Under the pieces are notes generated by a model. It was not told where the DNA came from. It saw only the letters and a list, made by a program, of their open reading frames with translations, and searched no databases. From positions 1 through 35,286 of the forward strand of contig JAEZNB010000029.1 of assembly GCA_023441965.1 (NCBI GenBank): a DNA stretch of 35,286 bases, written 5' to 3'. Of the stretch, positions 16,215 to 24,900 are shown one piece after another. Source of the DNA: Bacillota bacterium (GTDB taxonomy: Bacteria; Bacillota; Clostridia; Lachnospirales; Lachnospiraceae). Within the stretch, counting starts at the first letter, position 1. Every line of letters begins with the position of its first letter. Both the position numbers and the translations under genes were made by a program.

Positions 16215-17276
16215 ATGAGAAAATTATATTTGGATAATCTACGGTTTCTTTGTGTTCTGTTACTGTTTCCCTTCCACACCTGTATTATCTATAATGCTTT
16301 TGGAGAAGGCTTCTATGTGAAGGGTCCGGGAGTTCGTGTATTGAATGATATCATCCTCTTTACCTACCCCTGGTTCATGCCTTTGCTTTTTGTGATTGCA
16401 GGAATCAGCTCCTCCTATGCCTTAAGAAAACGTTCAGAGGCAGAGTATCTGAAGGAACGCTTTTTTAAGCTCTTTCTTCCCTTCCTGTCCGGACTTCTGC
16501 TCTACATACCGGTTCAGACCTTCTATGCGGAGAGGTTTCATAATGGCTATACCGGCGGTTATTTGGCCCAATACTGTCTCTTCTTCACCAAAGCGACCGA
16601 TCTGACCGGATATCGAGGCGGTTTCACTCCCGGAAACCTGTGGTTCATCCTGTATCTCTTTATCATCAGCCTCCTGCTGCTTCTGATCCTGAAGCTATCT
16701 CGGCGCCTTCACCTAAATGGTGTAGGTCAATGGCGAAGGCTGACTTCCGTTCTTCCCTTATTCCTCTTTCCCATGCTCCTTTATCCTATTCTTAATTTTG
16801 GAGGGAAAAGCATTGGGGAGTTTCTCGCCCTGTTCCTGCTGGGCTTCTATGTCCTAAGCAAGGACGAGCTGGAGCAGGAACTGGAGCAACATCGGAATAA
16901 GCTGGCTGTGGCGGCTCTGCTCCTTCTTCTCCTGCTCTATGGTATCCACTACAGCGACTGGGGCTCGGACCTGCTCTACGGTATCGTGAGCTTTCCTGCC
17001 AAATGGATCTCTTGCCTTGCCCTGCTGGGCCTGGGAAAGCATTATCTGAACTTTACCAATCGTATCACAGTATATTTGTCAAAGGCCTCCTTCCCGGTCT
17101 ATATCTTTCATCAGAGCTGGCTGGTGGCAATCGCTTACTATAGCTTTCAGTTTACGAAAAGCACCTCCCTTCAGGTTACCCTGATTCTTACTTTCAGTGT
17201 CCTGTTGACCTTTTTGAACTATGAGCTCTTCCGCAGGATACCCCTGATGCGATTATTGTTTGGAATAAGGAAGTAA
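16215..17276 (+). CDS. Acyltransferase family 3 membrane protein
   Basis: A 353-residue integral membrane protein of the acyltransferase-3 family (OpgC/OafA-like), whose members add acyl groups to sugars, lipids or cell-wall polymers. It starts MRKLYLDNLRFLCVLLLFPFHT with the family's membrane-embedded active-site His21 in the first segment. About ten hydrophobic segments follow, including FTPGNLWFILYLFIISLLLL and a late SFPVYIFHQSWLVAIAYYSF that carries the second conserved His. No soluble domain is present. It is divergent from the ABC exporter/two-component operon and shares its regulatory region. The acceptor is unknown; a role in envelope modification together with the exporter is inference. 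Confidence 0.88.
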   Translation: MRKLYLDNLRFLCVLLLFPFHTCIIYNAFGEGFYVKGPGVRVLNDIILFTYPWFMPLLFVIAGISSSYALRKRSEAEYLKERFFKLFLPFLSGLLLYIPVQTFYAERFHNGYTGGYLAQYCLFFTKATDLTGYRGGFTPGNLWFILYLFIISLLLLLILKLSRRLHLNGVGQWRRLTSVLPLFLFPMLLYPILNFGGKSIGEFLALFLLGFYVLSKDELEQELEQHRNKLAVAALLLLLLLYGIHYSDWGSDLLYGIVSFPAKWISCLALLGLGKHYLNFTNRITVYLSKASFPVYIFHQSWLVAIAYYSFQFTKSTSLQVTLILTFSVLLTFLNYELFRRIPLMRLLFGIRK

Positions 17277-17281
17277 TTTCA

Positions 17282-17310
17282 TTGAAAAAGTAAAGGTAAT
17301 CATTTATAAT
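17282..17310 (+). promoter_or_regulatory. Sigma-A promoter for tyrS
   Basis: TTGAAA (17282-17287) and perfect TATAAT (17305-17310) with 17 bases between. The leader is only about 35 bases long, which leaves no room for a T-box. Confidence 0.85.
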
Positions 17311-17352
17311 GTCTTTAGTTAAGAAAGACAGATATTACAAGGAGGAATACCA

Positions 17353-18582
17353 ATGTCAGCGAATGTTTATGACATTTTAAAAGAACGGGGTTTTATCGAA
17401 CAGGAAACCCATGAAGAAATCAGAGAGCTACTGGGAAAGGAATCCGTTACCTTTTATATAGGCTTTGACGCTACTGCGGACAGCTTGACTGCAGGGCATT
17501 TCCTTACCGTTATGGCAATGATGCATATGCAGCGTGCCGGACACAGACCGATTGCCTTACTGGGAGGCGGAACCACGATGATCGGTGATCCGACCGGCAA
17601 ATCCGATATGCGTACCCTGATGACTAAGGAAACCATCCAGCACAATGCGGACTGCTTCCACAAGCAGCTGGCCAAGTTCATTGATTTTGACAATGATAAG
17701 GCTATTCTGGCCAACAATGCAGACTGGCTGCTGGACCTGAATTATGTAGAATTCTTAAGAGAAATCGGTATCCACTTCTCCGTAAACAAGATGCTTACCG
17801 CTGAATGCTATAAGCAGCGTATGGAGAAGGGTCTTACCTTCTTTGAGTTCAACTATATGCTGATGCAGTCCTATGACTTCTGGAAGCTGAACAAGCTATA
17901 CGGCTGTACCCTGCAGCTTGGCGGTAACGATCAGTGGTCCAATATCCTCGGCGGTGTAGACTTGATTCGCCGTAAGGAGAGCAAGCCTGCCTTCGGTCTC
18001 ACCTTTAAGCTCCTGACCACCAGTGAGGGTATCAAGATGGGCAAGACCATGAAGGGTGCCGTATGGTTGGATCCGGCTAAGACAAGCCCTTATGAGTTCT
18101 ATCAGTACTGGAGAAACATCGAGGACGTGAAGGTCGAGGAATGCTTAGGTCTCTTAACCTTCCTGCCCATGGACGAGGTCAGAAGACTCGGAGCCTTAAA
18201 GGATGCTGAAATCAATTACGCCAAGGAGGTTCTTGCCTTCGAGATCACCAAGATTGTTCATGGAGAAGAGGAAGCCATCAAGGCTCAGGAGGCTGCCAGA
18301 GCCTTATTCGGCGGCGGCATGAAGTCCGAGGACATTCCCACTACCACCTATCCTGCCTCCCGCTTTGCAGAGGGGATCGATCTGATCACCATGATGTGTG
18401 ATGCCAAGCTCGCCAGCTCCCGTTCTGATGCCAGACGTACGATCCAACAGGGCGGCGTTACGGTAAATGAGGTGAAGATTGAGGATTTTGACCGGGTATT
18501 CACCCATCAGGATTTTGATGCGGATGGAGCTTTGCTCGTAAGAAAGGGTAAGAAGGCTTATCACCGCTTCATGGCAGAATAA
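17353..18582 (+). CDS. tyrS: Tyrosine--tRNA ligase
   Basis: A 409-residue class I aminoacyl-tRNA synthetase charging tRNA(Tyr). The HIGH-equivalent is TAGHF at 46-50 within GFDATADSLTAGH, the KMSKS-equivalent is KMGKT at 228-232, and an S4-like RNA-binding domain fills the last 70 residues (ASSRSDARRTIQQGGVTVNE). The tyrosine-pocket segments YMLMQSYDF and LGGNDQWSNI are intact. AAGGAGG lies eight bases before the ATG. It has its own promoter, and the very short leader means it lacks the T-box common on Firmicutes synthetase genes. Confidence 0.97.
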   Translation: MSANVYDILKERGFIEQETHEEIRELLGKESVTFYIGFDATADSLTAGHFLTVMAMMHMQRAGHRPIALLGGGTTMIGDPTGKSDMRTLMTKETIQHNADCFHKQLAKFIDFDNDKAILANNADWLLDLNYVEFLREIGIHFSVNKMLTAECYKQRMEKGLTFFEFNYMLMQSYDFWKLNKLYGCTLQLGGNDQWSNILGGVDLIRRKESKPAFGLTFKLLTTSEGIKMGKTMKGAVWLDPAKTSPYEFYQYWRNIEDVKVEECLGLLTFLPMDEVRRLGALKDAEINYAKEVLAFEITKIVHGEEEAIKAQEAARALFGGGMKSEDIPTTTYPASRFAEGIDLITMMCDAKLASSRSDARRTIQQGGVTVNEVKIEDFDRVFTHQDFDADGALLVRKGKKAYHRFMAE

Positions 18583-18662
18583 GGACAGCCTGCCACATAC
18601 ACCTGCTCTATCATGGCTACTTTAGAGAAAGACTTCAACAGTAAATCTGTGTTACACGGAAA

Positions 18663-18709
18663 CTCCGCCCCTTCCCTCTTCTGCCATAACGGAAGGAAGG
18701 GCATCGGAG
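18663..18709 (+). other. Stem-loop after tyrS
   Basis: CTCCG (18663-18667) pairs with CGGAG (18705-18709), and inside it CCCTTCC (18669-18675) pairs with GGAAGGG (18695-18701). There is no T run after it, so it is not a standard terminator. It may stabilise the tyrS 3' end or act as a leader for the next gene, whose ribosome binding site lies about 20 bases on. Confidence 0.5.
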
Positions 18710-18740
18710 CATCCGAATATATAAGAATGGAGTTGAAATT

Positions 18741-19757
18741 ATGCCCTGGTGTCCCAAATGTAAGAATGAATTTCAGGAAGGCTATACAATTTGCAGTGAT
18801 TGTAAGGTAGAGCTGGTTGAGGAATTGCCGGTGATGGAGGAATTCATACCCTTCTTCCAATCCGAATCAAAGAAAATCGCCGAGAAGCTCGCCAAGTATT
18901 TCTCTTATTCCAACTTAAAATCGGTGATCCGTTTCAGTGATGAGCTTGAGGTTTATATTGTATATGTCCCCTCCGATTTACGTAATGTTGCCCAGAAGCT
19001 TTATCAGGCCTTTTACTTCGTTGAGCGTGAGCGCCATGAGAATGGCTTGGACGACGAGGAAACGACAGAGGCTGAGGAAATGACAGAGGCTGAGGAAGGG
19101 CTTCTGAATGAGGAAGCTTTGGAGGCAGATACAGAGGAAGCCGACGATCTCCTCCCTGATACCGAAGCTTTAGAGGACGATTCGACACTGACTTCAGAGC
19201 TGTTTAAGGATGGTAAGGCCCTCTATCGGGATACCTGGAATGAGAAAGCTCCTGTCGAGGAGGAGGTTGAGGAAGAGGTTGTAGAAATCGTACCGGTCTC
19301 CTATGTAATGAAGGCCGAGAAATATAAGGATTATACCGCAACTGTTGGTGTATTCCTGGGTATCGGCATCCTCGGTATCGTCTTTGTTGTCCTGAATATC
19401 GCCGGGGTCCTGACCATTCTGAATGGCATCCTGCCGATCAGTGTCATGGGAGCCCTCTTTATCTTCTTTATCATCGTTGGTATCTCCTCACTGAAGAAGG
19501 CCAAAGAGCTGCGGCTTCAAATTGCGGATGAGAAGAAAATGACGGATCAGATCAACGATTGGCTTAAGACCAATGTAACAGCCGAATATCTGGAGTCCTT
19601 AAGCGATGAGACCGTTTCGGCGGAGGTCAACTATATCCGGGTAACAGATATCATCAAGAAGAGACTTCAAGAGAACTTCCCTGATCAGAACAGCGATTAT
19701 CTGGACCGCCTGATTGAGGAATTCTATAATGAAAACTTCGATACGGAAGTAATATAA
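18741..19757 (+). CDS. Zinc-ribbon membrane protein with acidic linker, 338 aa
   Basis: Function unknown. The N-terminus is a Cys4 zinc ribbon, with Cys4, 7, 18 and 21 in WCPKC and CSDC. A short alpha/beta domain at about residues 33-95 resembles the DUF2007 type of putative signal-transducing domain. Next comes a very acidic linker (about 98-190) with a near-perfect duplication of TEAEEMTEAEE. Two hydrophobic segments follow at about 200-255, then a cytoplasmic-looking C-terminal helix region (about 260-338). The ATG follows GGAGTTG. It lies between tyrS and birA and has its own terminator. Its placement suggests nothing specific. Confidence 0.82.
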   Translation: MPWCPKCKNEFQEGYTICSDCKVELVEELPVMEEFIPFFQSESKKIAEKLAKYFSYSNLKSVIRFSDELEVYIVYVPSDLRNVAQKLYQAFYFVERERHENGLDDEETTEAEEMTEAEEGLLNEEALEADTEEADDLLPDTEALEDDSTLTSELFKDGKALYRDTWNEKAPVEEEVEEEVVEIVPVSYVMKAEKYKDYTATVGVFLGIGILGIVFVVLNIAGVLTILNGILPISVMGALFIFFIIVGISSLKKAKELRLQIADEKKMTDQINDWLKTNVTAEYLESLSDETVSAEVNYIRVTDIIKKRLQENFPDQNSDYLDRLIEEFYNENFDTEVI

Positions 19758-19776
19758 GCGCTGAATAGGTGAAGCG

Positions 19777-19818
19777 GCTGTATCCATTCCCCCACAGGGG
19801 AGGGGATACAGCTGTTTT
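19777..19818 (+). terminator. Rho-independent terminator after the zinc-ribbon protein gene
   Basis: GCTGTATCC (19777-19785) pairs with GGATACAGC (19804-19812), with additional C/G pairing inside the loop, followed by TGTTTTATATTT. Confidence 0.88.
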
Positions 19819-19889
19819 ATATTTCCGATATGTATCTATCATAAAAGATGTATCTTTCTGTTCCTACTTAACTTTACAATCCGAATTTA

Positions 19890-19995
19890 ATCTTGAGGTT
19901 TTCCCGCAATTTTATCTGGAGGTTTTATCTTGAGGTCTATCCCGCAGTTGTATCTGGAGATTTTATCTTGAGGTCTATCCCGTTGTCTTATCTTA
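19890..19995. repeat. Tandem repeat, about 2.8 copies of a 37-38 bp unit
   Basis: Units start at 19890, 19927 and 19965. Each begins ATCTTGAGGT, continues through TCCCGC or TCCCGT, and the first two contain TATCTGGAG near the end. It fills the gap between the terminator of the zinc-ribbon gene and the birA operator. No reading frame or known element is visible in it. Confidence 0.8.
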
Positions 19996-20009
19996 AGCTT
20001 ACCTCTCGA

Positions 20010-20043
20010 ATTGTCGACTTATACTCCGTATATGGTTGACAAT
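20010..20043. promoter_or_regulatory. BirA-type operator overlapping the birA promoter
   Basis: ATTGTCGAC (20010-20018) and GTTGACAAT (20035-20043) form an inverted repeat with a 16-base spacer, one mismatch per 9-base arm. The known bacterial BirA box has half-sites like TTGTwAAC/GTTwACAA with 14-16 bases between. The right arm covers the -35 box of the birA promoter, so binding of biotinoyl-AMP-loaded BirA should repress its own gene and probably bioY. Confidence 0.7.
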
Positions 20044-20063
20044 CCTCTTCTATCTGCTATACT
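20036..20063 (+). promoter_or_regulatory. Sigma-A promoter for birA-bioY
   Basis: Perfect TTGACA (20036-20041) and TATACT (20058-20063) with 16 bases between. The -35 box lies in the right arm of the BirA-like operator. Confidence 0.75.
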
Positions 20064-20093
20064 GATACATCATAAAGTAAAGGATCCTTACCT

Positions 20094-21086
20094 ATGGAAT
20101 TAAAGCATCAGGTACTAAAAATATTAGAGGAGAACCGTGGCAGCAGTGTCAATGGAGCAAGACTGGCTGAAAGTCTCTATGTCAGCCGCAGCTCGATCTG
20201 GAAGGCTGTGAAGGCCCTACAAAGGGATGGTTACCGGATAACAGCCGTTACGAACAGGGGCTATTGTCTGCTGACTCATAACGATATCCTCTCTGCCGAA
20301 AGCATACGTCCGCATCTTAAGGGAAAAGCAGCCGGCTTTCAGCTGGAGGTGCGTCCCAGCGTCAGCTCGACCAATACCCTGGCAAAGGCCATGGCTGCAG
20401 AAGGGGCGGCGGAAGGCACCGTTCTGATAGCCGGGGAACAGACCGAGGGCAGAGGCCGGATGGGTAGAAGCTTCTACTCTCCCGGTTCCACGGGAATCTA
20501 TCTTTCCCTGATCCTGCGTCCAAAGCTTGAGCTTGAGGACTCCCTGCTGATTACCACCGGAGCTGCCGTGGCGGTTGCCAAGGCGATTGAGAAGATTACA
20601 GGTCTCAAGGCCGGTATCAAATGGGTCAATGATATCTTCGTAGAGGGACGTAAGGTCTGCGGCATACTCACAGAAGCCTCCATTAATTTCGAAAACGGAG
20701 GATTGGAATATGCGGTTGTAGGAATCGGAGTCAATGTCTCCACCACGGCCTTTCCCGAAGCCCTTGAGGGCATAGCTGGCTCCTTGTTCACTATGAAGCC
20801 GGAGGACCGTCCGGTCATCCCCCTGCTGACTGCTGAGATCCTGAATCAATTGGCAGAATGCATGGATTCCCTGACTGACCGCAAATATCTTCTGGAATAC
20901 CGCAGACGGCAGATTATCATCGGGAAGCACATTCTGGTTCTGAAGGGATCGGAAAGCAGGCCGGCTAAGGCCATCGATATCGATGACAGAGCCCGGCTGT
21001 TGGTCGAATATGAAGATCATAGCAGAGAAGTCCTTTCTTCCGGTGAAGTGAGCATCCGCCCGCTGAAAATAAAAAACCCTATTTAA
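20094..21086 (+). CDS. birA: Bifunctional biotin--[acetyl-CoA carboxylase] ligase / biotin operon repressor
   Basis: A 330-residue BirA that activates biotin to biotinoyl-AMP, attaches it to carboxylase carrier proteins, and represses biotin genes when loaded. The N-terminal winged helix (about 4-60, ARLAESLYVSRSSIWKAVKAL) marks the regulatory form. The ligase core has GRGRMGR at 119-125 and KWVND at 176-180 with the catalytic lysine, followed by a C-terminal SH3-like domain (about 275-330). The presence of the DNA-binding domain agrees with the BirA-like operator just upstream. AAAGGAT precedes the ATG. bioY follows after 50 bases. Confidence 0.97.
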   Translation: MELKHQVLKILEENRGSSVNGARLAESLYVSRSSIWKAVKALQRDGYRITAVTNRGYCLLTHNDILSAESIRPHLKGKAAGFQLEVRPSVSSTNTLAKAMAAEGAAEGTVLIAGEQTEGRGRMGRSFYSPGSTGIYLSLILRPKLELEDSLLITTGAAVAVAKAIEKITGLKAGIKWVNDIFVEGRKVCGILTEASINFENGGLEYAVVGIGVNVSTTAFPEALEGIAGSLFTMKPEDRPVIPLLTAEILNQLAECMDSLTDRKYLLEYRRRQIIIGKHILVLKGSESRPAKAIDIDDRARLLVEYEDHSREVLSSGEVSIRPLKIKNPI

Positions 21087-21100
21087 ACAGAAAGGATACA

Positions 21101-21120
21101 GGAGCAGCTCTGCTTGCTCC
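21101..21120 (+). other. Small hairpin between birA and bioY
   Basis: GGAGCA (21101-21106) pairs with TGCTCC (21115-21120) around an 8-base loop. No T run follows, so it is not a terminator; it may protect or process the birA-bioY mRNA. Confidence 0.4.
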
Positions 21121-21136
21121 AATAGGTTGATTTACT

Positions 21137-21721
21137 ATGACACAATCAGATTCACATATAAAGCAGAAAGCGCTTATCAGCATCACAGGTATGGTTCTGA
21201 CCGGTATGTTTACAGCTCTACTTTGCGTGATGGCGCAGATATCCATTCCCATCAAACCGATCCCCTTTACCCTGTCCTTGTTCGCAATCTATCTGATCGG
21301 GGCCTTGCTGCCTCCCAGATATGCTCTGCTATCCGTATTATCCTATCTCCTGCTGGGTGCCTTCGGTCTCCCGGTATATGCGGAGATGAAGGGCGGTTTC
21401 CACATCCTGACCGGAATGACAGGAGGCTTCCTGATGGCATATCCGCTTATGGCCTTTCTTACCGCTGTCAGCTACCGCTATGCGAAGAAATGGAAGCTCG
21501 CAGCCCTCACTATCGGAATGCTGTTTTCCTTAATACTCTGCTATCTCTTAGGCTCCTTGTGGTTTACTGTCAGTACCGGTTCCGGCTTTCAGAAGGCTTT
21601 GACCCTTTGTGTGTATCCCTTTGTCCTCTTTGATCTTATCAAGATCGCCCTGGCGGTCAGCTTCAGCCAGATCATACGGGGAACAGTGTTTAGGAACTTC
21701 CAGGATTACAAAAGGTTATAG
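21137..21721 (+). CDS. bioY: Biotin transporter substrate-binding subunit BioY (ECF S component)
   Basis: A 194-residue membrane protein of the BioY family that binds biotin and is coupled to an energy-coupling factor module encoded elsewhere. It shows six hydrophobic segments and the BioY signatures PFTLSLFAIYLIGALLPPRY, LLLGAFGLPVYAEMKGG and LTGMTGGFLMAYPL. Its position 50 bases after birA with no promoter in between indicates co-transcription, matching biotin uptake under BirA control. The ribosome binding site is weak (AGGTTGATTTACT). The last codons, FQDYKRL-stop, form the first unit of the repeat array that follows. Confidence 0.94.
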   Translation: MTQSDSHIKQKALISITGMVLTGMFTALLCVMAQISIPIKPIPFTLSLFAIYLIGALLPPRYALLSVLSYLLLGAFGLPVYAEMKGGFHILTGMTGGFLMAYPLMAFLTAVSYRYAKKWKLAALTIGMLFSLILCYLLGSLWFTVSTGSGFQKALTLCVYPFVLFDLIKIALAVSFSQIIRGTVFRNFQDYKRL

Positions 21722-21840
21722 CATTCAGGATTACGGATGGTAACATACTTTCAGGATTGCAGATGGTAACATACTTTCAGGATTGCAGATGGTTATAAAC
21801 TTTCAATATTGCAGATGATTATAATGTTCAGCATTATAGA
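21700..21840. repeat. 26-bp tandem array continuing from the 3' end of bioY
   Basis: Units begin with TTCAGGATT at 21724, 21750, 21776 and 21802 (the last diverged), with a partial fifth at 21828. The bioY 3' end at about 21701-21725 (CAGGATTAC then AGGTTATAG) is a recognisable diverged unit and includes the stop codon. The two middle copies are nearly identical, while the last ones drift. Confidence 0.85.
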
Positions 21841-21852
21841 AATTCTGCATAG

Positions 21853-21887
21853 AAAAGCCCGGCCTGTTCGATACAGACCGGGCTTTT
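21853..21887. terminator. Bidirectional terminator between bioY and the SNF2 helicase gene
   Basis: AAAAGCCCGG (21853-21862) pairs with CCGGGCTTTT (21878-21887), and CTGT/ACAG pairs inside. It gives a T tract in both directions and so serves the convergent bioY and helicase transcripts. Confidence 0.93.
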
Positions 21888-21901
21888 AGTCAACAAAGCT
21901 C

Positions 21902-24900
21902 TTACATCGGAGTAAACAGCTCCTCCAGCTCTTCTCTTGACAGGCTGTTGATAAATACCTCCTTGGAGCTGATTACGGAATCCGAAAGCTCCTTCTTCTT
22001 CCTCTGCAGCTTAAAGATCTTCTCCTCTATCGTTCCCTTGGTGATCAGCTTCATGACATGAACCTTGTTCTGCTGTCCGATCCGGTAGACCCGGTCCGTG
22101 GCTTGCTCCTCCACGGCAGGATTCCACCAGGGATCATAATGGATTACGGTATCGGCCCCGGTCAGATTAAGTCCTGTCCCTCCTGCCTTTAAGGAAATCA
22201 GAAATACCTTACCCTCACCGGCATTGAAGCGCTTGACATAATCGTTCCGGTCCTCTGTCGGGGTAGCTCCCTCCAGATAGAAGTAGGGTATCGCCATGTC
22301 CTTCAGTTCGCTTTCGATAATCCGAAGCATGGAGGTAAACTGGGAGAAGACCAATACCCGGTGATCGTTGGCAATCGCATCCGGGATAATCTCCATCAGA
22401 AGCTCCAGCTTACCGCTGCCTCCCTGATAATTCTCCAGGAAGGTAGAGGGATGGCAGCAGATCTGCCGAAGCCTGGTCAGGGCTGCCAGAATCCTGATAC
22501 TGCTGCGTTCAATGCCCCGCTCTTCAATCTCGCTGTTAATTTCACCGCGGATATTCTCCAGATAGGACAGATAGATCAGCTTCTGTCCCTCCGAGAGCTC
22601 CGTCAGCATCTTGGTCTCATATTTATCCGGCAGCTCGGTCAGGACATCCTTCTTCATTCGTCTTAGAATAAAGGGGGTGATACGCTGATGGAGATCTGCC
22701 AGCGTCTCCATATCCTCCTTCAGAATCGGCTTCTCATAATGCTCAACGAATTTGGAATGGCTGTTCAGATAGCCCGGCATGATAAAGTCAAAGATGGACC
22801 ACAGCTCCGACAGACTGTTTTCAATCGGAGTACCGGTCAGGGCAAAGCGATGGTCTGCCAGGAGCCGCTTCACAGACTTTGCATTCAAGGAGGAGTCATT
22901 CTTAATATATTGTGCCTCATCGATAAAAACCGTATGGAAATAGATCTTTTCATATATGGCAATATCCCGCCTGATCAGGGGATAGGAGGTAATCAGGACA
23001 TCATACTCCTTATGGCGCCCGATGGTTTCCTGCCGCTCCTGTGGTGAGCCTGAAACTACCGCCGCCTTGATAAAGGGAGCAAAATTCTCGAACTCATCCT
23101 GCCAGTTGAAGATCAGAGAGGTAGGGCATACGATCAGATAAGGGGCATGCTTTGGATTCCCGATGATACCGGAGGCGATATAAACGATGGATTGCAGTGT
23201 TTTTCCGAGACCCATATCGTCTGCCAGTATCCCGCCCAGATCATGGTCTGATAAGGTTTTTAACCATTTATAGCCGGTTACCTGATAGGGTCTTAAGGCC
23301 GCCAGTATTCCATCCGGCAGCTGATATTCTGTCTGGACCGGATTTAAGATCTTCTCGGTCAGAGCCTTGAAGTCCCGATCCCGCTCCAGATCGAACTGCC
23401 GGTCCATAAAGGCCTTATCCAGATAGACTGCGTGCTGCTTCTCCAGCAGCAGGGTGTCTTCATTGAAGCTCTTACTGCTTACATTCAGGGAACCTAAAAT
23501 CTTCGCCAGCTCATCCAGATTCTTATCCTCCAGGTTGACGAAGCTGCCGTTCTTCAGCCGGTAATATTTCTTCTTCACCTGGTAGGAATGTAAGAGATCC
23601 TTCAGCTCCTCCTTGGGAACAGCATCAAAATCCAGGTCCAGCTCCAGCATATTGAGACCGGTGTTCAGCTTCACACCAGCCTTAAAGCTGCCGGCATTGC
23701 GGATACCCAGCTTCTTAAAATCCTCCGAGTAGAACAATCCCGCCTTACTCTCCAGCTCCATGACTCTTCCTGACAGGAAATCATAGATCTTCTCCTCATC
23801 CTTTAAGAGATAATAATTCTTATAGGGGAGAAAGCCCAGCTGAAGAAGATCCGTGATAATGGCATCCTCCTTCTCCCTCTGTCTGACGATGATATAGGAA
23901 CCGGAAGAAGCATTTGCATAGGAATTAAATTCATAATCTCCATAGCGGTACTTCAGCTCCGCCTTAATCCCATATTTGTGCTTATCAATATAGAGCTTGG
24001 CCTCCATATCACAGGTGATATAACGGCTCTTCAGCTCTTCAGGGATATCCAGTATCATGGTATCACTGATTCTCGGCAGGACATGCTCCAGGAAGCTGTT
24101 CTTGCTATCCCCCTTAAACACCAAGGGCTCCTTATCCTTCCCCAGGCTATTATAGAAGGGCTTAAAATTCCGGATAAACTTCTTATCCGGCTGATAGATG
24201 GCTCCCTCATAGAACAGCAGCTCTCCGGTCTCGGTCAAAGGCAGGACTGCTTCCTTGCCCTGATAATCTACCGTGATGGAGTCCTCATCCATGGACAGCT
24301 GGTAGGCTATCTTCGGATTCTCCTTACGGAAGACCACATCAGTGTAAAGCTTGCCGTACAGCTCCAGGGTAAAGCTGCTGCCCTTCACCAGGTCAAGGAG
24401 CTTAAGCAGCATATTCTTTGTAATGATCATCTGTGATTTTGAAAAGATTCTTGAAAAATGAGTGCTGTCAATCACCTCCTGGATCTCATAGATTTCCAGA
24501 AGATAATCCAGAAGGGCCTTGGAGTCTTGATCAAAGCTGCTCTCCCCGCTGACATATTTAAATTCCTTCCCCAGGGCAAAGCTTTCATGGTGGTAGATGT
24601 CTGCCAGGAATTTCTTTAAGGTCTGAATCTTATACTTCCGATTGCTGCCCCCTTTGAGGGAAACATAGGCTCTTCCGCTGTCTCCCTTCAGAATGGAGGG
24701 AATGCTGATAATTGCTTCTAGTTGAAAGGTCTCACCTACCAGCATCGTATCCTCCTGAGATACGAAATAATCCAGTATCTGAATAATCTTTCTCTCCTCG
24801 GGAGATTTAGTCTCAGTCAGCATACTGCGTTCCTGATATTTTAAGATGAAAAGCAGGGCGGCCACCACATGCTTACAGGCTCCCTGATCCTTCAGTCTGG

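Noticed and set aside
17311..17352. T-box leader for tyrS
   Set aside because: The promoter leaves too short a leader, and no specifier hairpin or antiterminator is visible.
20217..21122. Long minus-strand open frame (301 codons) over birA
   Set aside because: It mirrors birA in composition and lacks a start signal; birA has all ligase motifs.
21700..21840. CRISPR array
   Set aside because: The units are directly adjacent without unique spacers, and no cas genes are present.
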